DNA from: Sphingopyxis sp.
GTDB taxonomy: Bacteria; Pseudomonadota; Alphaproteobacteria; Sphingomonadales; Sphingomonadaceae
NCBI GenBank assembly: GCA_016463225.1
Contig: JAEMRT010000001.1
Coordinates: 113,958 to 177,957, forward strand
Reading direction: 5' to 3'
DNA: 64,000 bases
The notes beneath the pieces are model-generated. The model was given only the letters and a program-made list of their open reading frames with translations, was not told the DNA's origin and did not search any database. Every line of letters begins with the position of its first letter. Position 1 is the stretch's first letter. Made by a program: the position numbers and the translations under genes. Below, one piece after another: positions 41,091 through 49,794 of the stretch.

Positions 41091-42476
41091 TTATCGGCCT
41101 TCGGACCGCGCCCTCACCGCGTCGAAATCGTGCCGCACCAGCAGTTCGCCGTTACGCCACACCGGCACCAGCAGGTTCGCGTCGGCTGCGACGCTGTCGA
41201 GCCTCGCCGCCGCTATCCGGCCGTCCTTCATCACGACCGCCTGTCGTCCGGCTTTGCTCGCCTTGCCCGGATCGGTGCTCGGCATCTTGAACACGTCGTG
41301 CCACACGCCGTCGCTGCCCAGCATCGCATTGGCCTTCATCGCAAAGCGAAGCGTGTCGCGGTTGACGTGCTGCAGCATTCCGCCGCCCATGCCAAAGGCG
41401 ATGTTGTCGATCGCAAACCCCTCTTCGATCATCCGCGCGACGAGCAGTCCGATGCTGTCCACCGTCATCCCGTCGCCCTGGATCACGCGGACGTGCGGGT
41501 CGAGCACGCGATAACCCTTGCCGTTCACATGGCCGCCGAACTTCTCCCACAGCGTCTTTACCGTGCGTAGCGGGGTTTCGATCGGATCGCCGCTGTCGGG
41601 CCGGACGACGAGCGTACCTTGCCGTGCCAGTATCTTTTCGCGCAGGCTTCCGCCCCAGATGTCGGCCACCGCCGTGTCGAGGTCATAGCTGTCGGAGACG
41701 ACCGCGACGATCCGCCCCTCGCCGTCGAACCGGTCGAGCATATTGCGATACGCGTCCTCTTCGCGGTCGCGTCCCCAACTCGTCATCGTGCTGTGTTCAG
41801 CGGCGGGGATGGAAAAGCCCGCCATGTCGGCGCCATAATAATGGCGCGCCGCGACGAGCGCTTCCATCGTGTCAGTGCCCTGGAAATTGACGAGATGCGC
41901 CATCCCGCCGAGCCCCGCACTCTCTGCAGAAGACACGCCGCGCGCTCCGAAATCGTGGAGTTTGAAGGGAAGCTGCCCCTCGACATCGTCGGAGGTCTTC
42001 TCCAGCCCCGCGCGGATCACCCGCTTGCACTTCCAACTCAAGGTTGCAACCGTCGTCGGATACCAGATTGCGCGCAACATCACGGTCTCGATGAATGTCG
42101 TGAGCCACGGCATCCGCGGGTCGGTGTTTTCGACCTGCACCATCGGCACTCCCGCGGGAACGATCGCCCCTTCAGGCAAAGCCTCGATCTCGAGCGGCAG
42201 ATATCCACCATGATCTGCGATGATCGCTTCCCAGCCGGCACGATTGAACGGGACGCCATGCGGGCTGCAGATCGCCTCGGCTTCGTCGATGTCCGCAGCC
42301 ACGATCGGCTGGCTGAAATAATCGACCAGCAGTGGCTGCAGCCCCAGAAAGACGATCTCGTCGGAGAAGGGGTTCGGCCGGGCCTCGACATAGGCGCTGA
42401 TCACACGCGCCTCGGGCGGATATTGCAAGAAATGGCTCTGCTTGTAGCTGTCGGTCGCCAGAATCAGGTTTTTCAT
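41091..42476 (-). CDS. nadV: Nicotinamide phosphoribosyltransferase NadV
   Basis: NadV converts nicotinamide and PRPP to NMN. The 461 residues match bacterial and human NAMPT in length and motifs: LATDSYKQSHFLQYPP at the N-terminus, FKLHDFGARGVSSAESAGLG, PAAEHSTMTSWGRDREEDAY, and VVRPDSGDPIETPLRTV. GAGGAG precedes ATG 42476. It lies 52 bases after the NadM-Nudix gene, so the two form a nicotinamide-to-NAD unit with the NrtR regulator divergent. Confidence 0.95.
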   Translation of the reverse strand: MKNLILATDSYKQSHFLQYPPEARVISAYVEARPNPFSDEIVFLGLQPLLVDYFSQPIVAADIDEAEAICSPHGVPFNRAGWEAIIADHGGYLPLEIEALPEGAIVPAGVPMVQVENTDPRMPWLTTFIETVMLRAIWYPTTVATLSWKCKRVIRAGLEKTSDDVEGQLPFKLHDFGARGVSSAESAGLGGMAHLVNFQGTDTMEALVAARHYYGADMAGFSIPAAEHSTMTSWGRDREEDAYRNMLDRFDGEGRIVAVVSDSYDLDTAVADIWGGSLREKILARQGTLVVRPDSGDPIETPLRTVKTLWEKFGGHVNGKGYRVLDPHVRVIQGDGMTVDSIGLLVARMIEEGFAIDNIAFGMGGGMLQHVNRDTLRFAMKANAMLGSDGVWHDVFKMPSTDPGKASKAGRQAVVMKDGRIAAARLDSVAADANLLVPVWRNGELLVRHDFDAVRARSEGR

Positions 42477-42528
42477 GATGTGAACTCCTCACATTCGCTT
42501 GTTTCGGCGGGACTCCCCCGCCGCGGGA

Positions 42529-43593
42529 TTACAGGTCGGCCATTTCCTCGATGATCGACCAATGGTCCTCGAAGAACATTTCGGGACGCAGGTCGCCGAG
42601 GCGGTACCAGCGCGCGTGCGCGGCATCGTCGCCGCCCTTTACTGCGAACAGCTTGCGCCGTTCGGGCAGGCGGAACAGGAAGGCATGTGTGATCACGCGG
42701 CCACGCAGGCTGCGATTGGGCGCGTCGAACACGCGCGTGCGATGATCCTCGATGAAGCTGCCGAGCATCGCGGGCGGAATCTGTCCCTTGCCGTCACTGA
42801 TCCCCGTTTCCTCGCGCAGCTCGCGGATCGTGGCGTCGCGGATGCGTTCGCCCGCGTCGACGAAGCCGCCGGGTAGCGCAAGCAACCCCTTGCCCGGCAG
42901 GCGCCCGCGCTCGACGAGCAATATATGCCCCGACTGGACGACCACCGCGTCGGCGGTGACGAACGGCCCCTTGCCCCATTGCTCCGGATAATCGGCGAGA
43001 TATTCGCTTTCCTCCAGCAGGGTGCGGAACGTCTCGCCCAGCTTGAAGGCGTCGAGCCACGCCGCGACGTCGGCCGTCAGGATCGACGCCGGGACGTCCG
43101 GGATGCGCTGGAAATAGCGCCGCCGCACATCGGTCGAGCTAAAGGTGCCGTACTGGCTGTCGATCTGGATATTGTCCCATTCGGGAAACAGGCGGAGATA
43201 ATAGGAGGAGGCATCCTTGCCATAGCCCGTCAGCGCGACCCGAAAGTCGGCGAGCCCGTGGCTACCAAAACCATGCCCGTTGCCGACGTTGAGGATGATG
43301 CGGTTCACGCGCCGCTGCACCTCGGTCACCCAGGCGGTATCCGAATAGAGATGATCGTCGAGCGGTTCGACGATCAGCCGCTCCTCGGCCATCTCGTGGC
43401 GAAAGGCGGCACGCAGCATCGCCGCGCGTTCGTCGAAGGTGAAGGGATTGCGCGGATCGCGCGCGACATTTGCCGACCCGACAAGGATGATCAGTCGACC
43501 GACCTGGTCCAGGGCCTGCCGGATGACATGCTCATGCCCGATATGCAGCGGCTGGAAGCGTCCGATAAAGACGCCGAAATCTGCTTTGTTCAT
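42529..43593 (-). CDS. Bifunctional NMN adenylyltransferase/Nudix hydrolase
   Basis: This 354-residue fusion has an N-terminal NadM-type adenylyltransferase (FGVFIGRFQPLHIGHEHVI with the HxGH motif at residues about 17-20, and TDVRRRYF of the ISTxxR type) making NAD from NMN and ATP. The C-terminal Nudix domain has the box GGFVDAGERIRDATIRELRE followed by ETGI, likely an ADP-ribose pyrophosphatase. ATG 43593 places FGVFIGRF correctly; the longer frame is spurious. Together with NadV it gives the two-step NAD salvage route. Confidence 0.94.
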   Translation of the reverse strand: MNKADFGVFIGRFQPLHIGHEHVIRQALDQVGRLIILVGSANVARDPRNPFTFDERAAMLRAAFRHEMAEERLIVEPLDDHLYSDTAWVTEVQRRVNRIILNVGNGHGFGSHGLADFRVALTGYGKDASSYYLRLFPEWDNIQIDSQYGTFSSTDVRRRYFQRIPDVPASILTADVAAWLDAFKLGETFRTLLEESEYLADYPEQWGKGPFVTADAVVVQSGHILLVERGRLPGKGLLALPGGFVDAGERIRDATIRELREETGISDGKGQIPPAMLGSFIEDHRTRVFDAPNRSLRGRVITHAFLFRLPERRKLFAVKGGDDAAHARWYRLGDLRPEMFFEDHWSIIEEMADL

Positions 43594-43673
43594 CGCTCGA
43601 GACTCCCTCGATCCGTTGCTCGCTCCGGGCTCCCCGGCGCGATCCACCTGCCGATTCGGCGGCGTCGCGATAC

Positions 43674-43710
43674 TTATATATAATTGACATATATCTAGTC
43701 AATATATAAG
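43674..43710. promoter_or_regulatory. NrtR operator between nadM-nadV and nrtR
   Basis: ATTGAC (43683-43688) and GTCAAT (43698-43703) form an inverted repeat with nine bases between, extended by TATATA tracts on both sides. This is close to known NrtR boxes. It covers the promoter region shared by the divergent units. Confidence 0.75.
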
Positions 43711-43719
43711 ATACGCCCC

Positions 43720-44370
43720 ATGTCCGACGCCTATGATCCCGCCGATTTTCCGCCGCTTGCCGTTACGGTCGATCTCGTGTTGATGACCGTGCACGAAGGG
43801 CGATTGGCGGTTCTGCTCCAGCATCGCAGTGAGCCGCCGCACAAGGGCGAATGGGCGCTGCCCGGCGGCTTCGTGCGGATCGACGAAAGCCTCGACGCCG
43901 CCGCCCGGCGCATTCTGGTCGACAAGGCCGGCTTGGGCGACGCTTGGCTCGAACAGCTCTTTAGCTTCGGCGATCCGGGCCGCGATCCCCGGATGCGCAT
44001 CGTCACGATCGCCTATTTCGCGCTCGTTCCCGCCGCAGACCTGACGGCGGCTCTCGAGGATAATGATGAGCTGACGCTGGCACCGCTCGACGCTTTGCCT
44101 GCGCTCGCGTTCGATCATGCCGCCATCGTCGATCACGCCGCGGCGCGCCTGCGCGGCAAGCTCGACTATGCCCCTATTGCCTTCGCGCTCCTCCCGCCGT
44201 TGTTCACGCTCCGCGCCTTGCAGGATGTTCACGAAGCGATCCTCGGGACAAACCTCAACAAGCCCGCGTTCCGTCGCAGGATGCTCGATAAGGGCTGGAT
44301 AGAAGGCAGCGGAGAGCGAGAGGAAGGCGGCGCTTTTCGCCCGGCGGAGCTCTTTCGGATCAAACCTTGA
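43720..44370 (+). CDS. nrtR: NrtR, Nudix-related transcriptional regulator of NAD metabolism
   Basis: This 216-residue protein has an N-terminal Nudix-like domain (GEWALPGGFVRIDESLDAAA) with an incomplete catalytic box, here RRILVDKAGL instead of REL-EETG, and a C-terminal winged helix (FTLRALQDVHEAILGTNLNK, PAFRRRMLDKGWI). NrtR repressors sense ADP-ribose or related NAD metabolites. It is divergent from the NAD salvage genes with an inverted repeat between, as expected. Confidence 0.92.
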   Translation: MSDAYDPADFPPLAVTVDLVLMTVHEGRLAVLLQHRSEPPHKGEWALPGGFVRIDESLDAAARRILVDKAGLGDAWLEQLFSFGDPGRDPRMRIVTIAYFALVPAADLTAALEDNDELTLAPLDALPALAFDHAAIVDHAAARLRGKLDYAPIAFALLPPLFTLRALQDVHEAILGTNLNKPAFRRRMLDKGWIEGSGEREEGGAFRPAELFRIKP

Positions 44371-44475
44371 TTGGCCGCAAGAGGCCAGGCTGCTTCTTGG
44401 ATAAAGATAGCGTAAAGAGGACTTTTTGCGCGTATCTGCCCGTCCGGCAAAAAATGCCTGGAATCCCAAATTTAA

Positions 44476-45213
44476 CTAGTTCTTGATGGACAGCTCGTCG
44501 TTGGCCCCTTTGCCTCCGGGCGGCAGTCGGCCAGCGAGGCGTTCGGCAGCCACATGCTCGATCAGAGGCGTAATGACGCCAACCAGCAAGGCTGACGGGT
44601 GCTCTTTGCACCACTGATCTGTGATCAATTCCGTAGCATCGCCATTACCGATCGCGTCGCCTAGCGGGTCAGAGCCCCACTGATTTTTCGCGGTAATGTA
44701 GCCGTGGAGCCATACAAGATAAGCGAGCCGCATCATCTTGTCGTCGCGATTTCGGGACCAGTCCTGACAGGTGTCTGGTCCGACAATCTGTGCACGCTTT
44801 CTGACCGTAGATGTTGAAACCGAAAGTGCCGGCGTCCCTCGTCGCTGAATGATCGCGGACGCGACCGGACGCATGGCATAGACCATGTCGTTTGATGGAT
44901 TACGGCTGCAATAGCCGTCGACAGCTCCGAAGAATTCATTGGCGGATGAAGTAGCGAGCAGATGACCGGTTGGATCAGGTCCGGCTACGTTGAAGCCGCT
45001 AATGTAACCAAGCACCCACCGCTTGTGGACAGCCGAACGATAGACGTCTTCGCTGGTCTTGCTCGCGCGAGCAGAATTCCAGTCGATGCACGCGGGGGAA
45101 CTGTTCGCTCGAAAGTACGGTTTGGTGTCGGGAGGAAGCACCGGAGCTGGCGGAATCTGCGCAACCGGTGCAGGCTGAGCCAAATGCAAAAGCGCCGAGA
45201 GCAGTTCAATCAT
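44476..45213 (-). CDS. Exported hypothetical protein with duplicated domain
   Basis: This 245-residue protein has a short hydrophobic N-terminus (MIELLSALLHLAQPA). It then contains two similar halves: C-x-D-W...GYISGFN...ATSSANEFFGAVDGYC-x-x-NP, and C-x-D-W...GYITAKN...GDATELITDQWCKEHP. The pattern (two Cys, a GYI segment, an acidic helix) resembles Rap1a/Tai-type small secreted domains; that link is tentative. ATG 45213 has AGGATT upstream. It lies 31 bases downstream of another exported protein gene on the same strand. Confidence 0.6.
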   Translation of the reverse strand: MIELLSALLHLAQPAPVAQIPPAPVLPPDTKPYFRANSSPACIDWNSARASKTSEDVYRSAVHKRWVLGYISGFNVAGPDPTGHLLATSSANEFFGAVDGYCSRNPSNDMVYAMRPVASAIIQRRGTPALSVSTSTVRKRAQIVGPDTCQDWSRNRDDKMMRLAYLVWLHGYITAKNQWGSDPLGDAIGNGDATELITDQWCKEHPSALLVGVITPLIEHVAAERLAGRLPPGGKGANDELSIKN

Positions 45214-45244
45214 CGTGCACAAATCCTAACAATGATCGAATTGC

Positions 45245-45658
45245 TTACTTCTTGCGATCTCGGCAGATAAAATCGATGAGGGCATCGCTTACCGGTTCGG
45301 GATTGCTACGCTTATATCGTGAAGCCGTATCTGAGTTGGCGTAGAACTCATCAACTTTGTAAAACTCGTCGAGATTACGCCCACCGTCGATAGTTCCGTT
45401 GCGGTTTACCGCAAACTGACGGGCTTCGCAGCCAATATCCATCAGCATCTCCATGCCGGGTGGGCGCGTGGGATACTCTATCTTCACCCAAGCGCTAGTA
45501 ACCGGGAACGGCCGTTTAGCAGTGCTAGCTCGTGTCTTGATGGAGGACGGATCGACATAGAGAATAGCGCCGTCAGGGTCTTTCACCCCAAGGCTCCACT
45601 CGTCCGCGGCGGGGACTGCCGTGGCAGCGGCGATAAGAACAGCAAATATAATCTTCAT
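45245..45658 (-). CDS. Small exported protein, surface-adhesin-E-like
   Basis: This 137-residue protein has a cleavable signal peptide (MKIIFAVLIAAATAVPAADE). The mature part has GAILYVDPSSIKTR, VTSAWVKIEYP, and two Cys (IGCEARQFAV, DFICRDRKK), a pattern seen in the surface-adhesin E-like family of unknown periplasmic function. GGGGGAG precedes ATG 45658. It probably forms a unit with the following duplicated-domain protein. Confidence 0.65.
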   Translation of the reverse strand: MKIIFAVLIAAATAVPAADEWSLGVKDPDGAILYVDPSSIKTRASTAKRPFPVTSAWVKIEYPTRPPGMEMLMDIGCEARQFAVNRNGTIDGGRNLDEFYKVDEFYANSDTASRYKRSNPEPVSDALIDFICRDRKK

Positions 45659-45786
45659 GGAACTCCCCCTCGACACTCTCCCGTATCTGCGTGCTCATAT
45701 TTCGTCCAACTGCGTTTAACCAGTCCGCCCCCTATACTGTTCGGCCACGACAGCCACCCGAGCATCGCTGGCCAGTGCACGGCCAG

Positions 45787-45840
45787 ACTGGCCGGTTGCG
45801 GTCAGACCGCTTTTGGGGGCAGATCTTGAAAAGCGGACAT
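45787..45840. repeat. Intergenic repeat copy E
   Basis: CTGGCCGGTTGCGGTCAGAC followed by CGCTTTTGG and AAAGCGGACAT; same block order and 42-base distance as copy A at 6614. Confidence 0.6.
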
Positions 45841-45890
45841 CGCGGCATATCCCTGCTTGGCTGTGGTCCGCATAAGGCGCGGGGCTAGCT

Positions 45891-46958
45891 TCAGGCTGCA
45901 TCCTTCGTCAAAGGCTCCACATAGCGAGACCCCGGGCGGATCAACCGGCCGGTCAGCGCCTGTTCGCGGGCATGCGCCAGCCAGCCCGCGACGCGGCCCA
46001 TGGCGAAGACTCCGGTGAATACATGCTTCGGAAATCCCGCCGCTTCCAACAGCAATGCCGTATAGAATTCGACATTGGTTTCGAGCACCCGGTCAGGTTT
46101 GCGTCGATGGAGCGCTTCGAGCGCAACCTGCTCGACACCTTCCGCAAAACGTAGCCGCGCATCGACATCTCCGAATGACCGGAGCGCGGCCTTGAGCGCG
46201 TCGGCGCGCGGATCGCGCGTGCGATAGATGCGGTGTCCGAATCCCATCAGCCGCTCGCCTTCATCCAGCGCACGCTCGATCCAGCCGACGCTATCCCCCT
46301 CCTCCGCGATCGCATCAAGCATGTCGATGACGGGACCAGGGGCGCCGCCATGAAGCGGGCCCTTGAGCGCGCCCAGCCCCGCGAGGACAGAGGAGGTCAG
46401 CCCCGCCTGGGTGGAGGCGACTACACGCGCAGCGAAGGTCGAAGCATTGAGGCCATGATCGCTCACGGTGACGAGATAGGTGTCGAGCGCCTCGGCGCCG
46501 TCTGATCGGCCCAGCATACGGATCACGTCCGCGGCGTGACCGGCATTGCTCGACGGCTCGATTGGCTCATCACCCGCCTGCAAACGGATCAGCGCTGGAA
46601 GAAGCACCGCAGGGGCCGCGATCAGGCGCAGCGCATCGGGCAGCGCCGTGCCGTCGGGCAGCATCGCCATCGGGGCGCGCATGCCATCATAGGTGGGCAG
46701 TTTCGACATCGGCCCGAGCAATGCCCGCGTCTGCTCGAACACGTTGACGCGCGCTGCGCCCAGCCTTGCCGCGAATTCTGCTGCGTCGGGCAAATCGTCG
46801 AAGAAGCCGGTAAACAGCAGGTGCGCGGTCTGTTCGAAGGTCCAGCGCCCGGCCAGCGCGACAAGCGGATATCCGCGGATGATCAACTGCCCTTCGGCGC
46901 CGCGTACATCCGACAGGACCGTTTCGGCCGCCACGACATCTTCAAGACCATTGGTCAT
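45891..46958 (-). CDS. Citrate synthase-family protein (citrate/2-methylcitrate synthase)
   Basis: This 355-residue protein has the citrate-synthase signatures: SDHGLNASTFAARVVAST (first active-site His), LKGPLHGGAPG, GFGHRIYRTRDPRADAL (second His), and NVEFYTALLLEAAGFP (Asp region). GGAG precedes ATG 46958. It is shorter than the housekeeping enzyme and divergent from a second, HTH-carrying citrate synthase-like gene, an arrangement seen for accessory or methylcitrate synthases. Which 2-oxoacid or acyl-CoA it uses cannot be told. Confidence 0.85.
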   Translation of the reverse strand: MTNGLEDVVAAETVLSDVRGAEGQLIIRGYPLVALAGRWTFEQTAHLLFTGFFDDLPDAAEFAARLGAARVNVFEQTRALLGPMSKLPTYDGMRAPMAMLPDGTALPDALRLIAAPAVLLPALIRLQAGDEPIEPSSNAGHAADVIRMLGRSDGAEALDTYLVTVSDHGLNASTFAARVVASTQAGLTSSVLAGLGALKGPLHGGAPGPVIDMLDAIAEEGDSVGWIERALDEGERLMGFGHRIYRTRDPRADALKAALRSFGDVDARLRFAEGVEQVALEALHRRKPDRVLETNVEFYTALLLEAAGFPKHVFTGVFAMGRVAGWLAHAREQALTGRLIRPGSRYVEPLTKDAA

Positions 46959-47016
46959 TTCATTCGCTCCTTGACTGACGATGAGCGAGATGATCCGTTC
47001 GACACAGGGAATCAAT

Positions 47017-47026
47017 CTTGATCAAG
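47017..47026. promoter_or_regulatory. Palindrome between divergent citrate synthase-like genes
   Basis: CTTGATCAAG is a perfect palindrome 10 bases before the start of the HTH-citrate synthase gene, flanked by AATCAAT and GAATCAAT repeats. It is a candidate site for the HTH domain of the adjacent protein. Confidence 0.45.
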
Positions 47027-47036
47027 TGAATCAATC

Positions 47037-48179
47037 ATGCGCGAATGGATGACCCGTGAAGAGGTGCTGGCGAAGCTCAACGTCCGGCCCCAGACGCTCT
47101 ATGCCTATGTCAGCCGCGGGCAGATCGAACGACGAGGCGATCCCGCTGACCCGCGGCGCAGCCTTTATCGGGGCGACGATATTCTTGCGCTTTCCGACCG
47201 GCGCGCCCGCGGGCGCCGCCAGACATCCGTCGCAGCGAGCACATTGGCATGGGGTGAACCCGTGATCCCCACGGCGATTGCGACGGTCAGTCACGGCGAA
47301 TTGATCTATCGCGGCGAGGCCGCCACGGCCCTCGCCGCGCACATGGGGCTCGAGGAGGTTGCGGCACTCCTGTGGGAACAACCGGAGGCCATTATCTTTC
47401 CAGAAGTCGCCGTTGACGGCGATCCGTTTCAGGCGCTCGCCGCGTTGGCGGGAAGAGCGCGGTCGCTCATCGGCAGGCCCGCCGCGAAATTGGTGAACGA
47501 AGGCGCGATGTGTGTTGCAGCGATGGCCTCGGCTTTCGGTGCGGTCGGGGCGGGACCGATCCATCAGCGGCTTTCCGCAGCGTGGGCCCTCGACACCGAG
47601 GGCGAAGAACTTGTCCGCCGGACCCTTGTCTTGCTCGCCGACCATGAACTCAACCCGTCGACGTTTGCGGTACGCGTTGCTGCGTCCACCGGCGCCGGCG
47701 TGCCCGCCTGCATCCTTGCGGGTCTAGCGACCCTGTCGGGGCCGAAACATGGCGGCGCTGGCGCGGCACTGGAATCTCTCCTCACCGAGGCGATCAATAC
47801 GGGCGCCGATGCGGCAATCGAGCGCTGGCTCGCGACCGGGCATGGGCTGCCGGGATTTGGCCACCCGCTCTATCCCTATGGCGACCCGCGTGGGCGCGCC
47901 CTGCTCGCGCATATCCAGCCGGACGGAGAGCTTGCGATGCTGCAGGATGCCGTCATGGACATGCTGGGGCTACAGCCTAACATCGATTTTGCACTCCTCG
48001 CGATCGCGCGTAGACATGCCTTGCCGCCGCGATCGGGTTTCGGCCTATTCGCCATCGCCCGAACGGTGGGCTGGGTTGCGCATGCCCTGGAGCAGGCGTC
48101 GACCGGCGCGATCATCCGTCCCCGCGCGCACTACCATGGCCGAAGTCCAGCAGCGTCCTCGCCCGGATTTCCGACATAG
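47037..48179 (+). CDS. Citrate synthase-like protein with N-terminal HTH
   Basis: The 380-residue protein begins with a MerR/excisionase-like helix-turn-helix (MTREEVLAKLNVRPQTLYAY, then SRGQIERR and a SLYRGDDI wing, residues about 5-55). A citrate-synthase fold follows (ADHELNPSTFAVRVAASTGA, LSGPKHGGAGAALES, GFGHPLYPYGDPRG, NIDFALLAI). The second active-site motif is GHPLY instead of GHRIY, a change of an Arg position. It may be a metabolite-sensing regulator, an enzyme with autoregulation, or a partner subunit of the divergent gene. Confidence 0.83.
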   Translation: MREWMTREEVLAKLNVRPQTLYAYVSRGQIERRGDPADPRRSLYRGDDILALSDRRARGRRQTSVAASTLAWGEPVIPTAIATVSHGELIYRGEAATALAAHMGLEEVAALLWEQPEAIIFPEVAVDGDPFQALAALAGRARSLIGRPAAKLVNEGAMCVAAMASAFGAVGAGPIHQRLSAAWALDTEGEELVRRTLVLLADHELNPSTFAVRVAASTGAGVPACILAGLATLSGPKHGGAGAALESLLTEAINTGADAAIERWLATGHGLPGFGHPLYPYGDPRGRALLAHIQPDGELAMLQDAVMDMLGLQPNIDFALLAIARRHALPPRSGFGLFAIARTVGWVAHALEQASTGAIIRPRAHYHGRSPAASSPGFPT

Positions 48180-48254
48180 TCTCCGACCATCTACGGCACG
48201 CCAAGCGGCGCGACTGGCTCGACCGCAAATGACGATCGAGATGACTGTTCAGTG

Positions 48255-48297
48255 AGCCGCCGCCGGACCTGGCCGGTAGCTGCCTGGCGGCTTTTTT
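48255..48297 (+). terminator. Rho-independent terminator after HTH-citrate synthase gene
   Basis: AGCCGCC (48255-48261) pairs with GGCGGCT (48286-48292) around an inner hairpin and is followed by a T run. Confidence 0.75.
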
Positions 48298-48370
48298 GCG
48301 ACCAAACAAAGAGAGCGGACGTTCTGCGACACATCAGAGCGCTCGCTCTCAGGGTGTTCAGATTCAGATG

Positions 48371-49000
48371 TTAGACCTCGATGCCTTCCGCCAACGTCAG
48401 CGCATCCTCCACGTCAACGCCGAGGTACCGCACCGTGTTTTCAATCTTGGTGTGACCCAGAAGTATTTGTACGGCGCGCAAATTCCCGGTCGCCTTGTAG
48501 ATAATCGACGCCTTCGTTCTCCGGAGCGAATGTGTTCCATAGTCCTCGCTTCGAAGGCCGACCGCCGTGACCCACTCATCGACAAGCCGCGCATATTGCC
48601 GCGTGCTCATATGGGCAGAGTGGTCGATACGGCTAGGGAACGCGTAGTCCTCGATTGATCCGCCACGACGCTCGAGCCAAGCCAAAAGGCTTCCGCGAGC
48701 GTCCGACATGATTTCGAATTGAACTGGTCGTCCCGTCTTCTGCTGGATTACCATCGCACGGGTTCGCAACTCTCCACCCGTCACCAGGTCGCCGATCTTG
48801 ATCTTCACCAGATCGCAGCCCCGCAATTTGCTGTCGATCGCAAGATCAAACAGCGCCCGGTCTCGAAGTCGGTGCTCGCGATCGAGATGAAAGCGAATGG
48901 CCCAGATCTGTCGTGGCTTCAGCGGGCGCTTCGTTCCAACCTTCCTGCCTGCGTTCCACGCCGGACGCGCTACCGGATAGTCAAATTCTGACCTTCCCAT
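48371..49000 (-). CDS. Short tyrosine-type recombinase/integrase
   Basis: This 209-residue protein is mostly a tyrosine-recombinase catalytic domain. Visible catalytic residues are Arg in LAIDSKLRGCDLVKI, Lys in VIQQKTGRP, HSLRRTKA (HxxR), LGHTKIENTVRYLG (His and nucleophilic Tyr). The core-binding domain is reduced compared with phage integrases of about 350-400 residues. AGGAGA lies six bases before ATG 49000 (of ATGATGATG). No attachment-site repeats or other mobile genes are seen next to it, so it may be an orphan or a chromosomal site-specific enzyme. Confidence 0.82.
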   Translation of the reverse strand: MGRSEFDYPVARPAWNAGRKVGTKRPLKPRQIWAIRFHLDREHRLRDRALFDLAIDSKLRGCDLVKIKIGDLVTGGELRTRAMVIQQKTGRPVQFEIMSDARGSLLAWLERRGGSIEDYAFPSRIDHSAHMSTRQYARLVDEWVTAVGLRSEDYGTHSLRRTKASIIYKATGNLRAVQILLGHTKIENTVRYLGVDVEDALTLAEGIEV

Positions 49001-49125
49001 CATCATTCTCCTCTGGCCGAAATGGCCAAACAGGAAACGGTCCAAATCCGGATTGTGGCTGAAGGCGAAAACGACGATTGGGGGACGCTGTTATGGCAAG
49101 TCCCCCGTGAATCGAGGAGCGTCCG

Positions 49126-49794
49126 TTGAACCTGTTCTCTGTGCTGAAGTCGCTCGATGAGCTCCTCTACGAAGTCATGTCCTGGCTCGTTTTCTTTCCG
49201 ATGACGTTGTGGCGAATCGTGCGCCACCCGCTCGACATGATGAACTATTCCGACGTCGAGCAGCGAGACGCCGAGAGCGACCAATATACCGATACGCTCA
49301 GCCCGCCGTTGTTCCTGCTGTTGTCGCTCGTCATCAGCCACGCGCTCGAAATCGCGCTGATCGGTCAGAACGGCCTGATCGCCAACAAACACGGCCTGGC
49401 CGGGTTCATTTCGAACGATACGAACCTCATCGCGCTTCGCATCGTCCTCTTCAGCCTCTTTGCGCTGTCCATGTCGGTTCGCCTCATCCGCGCGCTTCGC
49501 CAACCCCTCGATCGCGACACATTGAAGGCGCCTTTCTACAGCCAATGCTATGCTGCGGGACTCTTCGCCCTGGGGACCGGGCTTGCGACGCTGATGATCA
49601 GCCAGAAGGATATGACGACGCTGCTGGCCGGACTCACCCTGCAACTTTTGGTGCTAGGCTGGTATGCGGTATTGCAGACGCTCTGGTTTTCTCGCCACTT
49701 GAACGTCGGCAAGCTGCGCGCCTTCGCGCAAGCATCCTGGGCGATGGCCGAAGCGGTGGTCGCGTCGGTCTTGGTCGCCTATCTTTTCGCTTAG
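49126..49794 (+). CDS. Integral membrane protein of unknown function
   Basis: This 222-residue protein has about five hydrophobic segments (LFLLLSLVISHALEIALIG, IVLFSLFALSMSVRLI, CYAAGLFALGTGLATLMI, a LLAGLTLQLLVLGWYAVL pair, and a final helix). TTG 49126 is used because GAGGAGCG lies six bases upstream. The start resembles Yip1/permease-like proteins (VFFPMTLWRIVRHPLDM). Its end overlaps the convergent CPBP gene by four bases. Confidence 0.7.
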   Translation: MNLFSVLKSLDELLYEVMSWLVFFPMTLWRIVRHPLDMMNYSDVEQRDAESDQYTDTLSPPLFLLLSLVISHALEIALIGQNGLIANKHGLAGFISNDTNLIALRIVLFSLFALSMSVRLIRALRQPLDRDTLKAPFYSQCYAAGLFALGTGLATLMISQKDMTTLLAGLTLQLLVLGWYAVLQTLWFSRHLNVGKLRAFAQASWAMAEAVVASVLVAYLFA

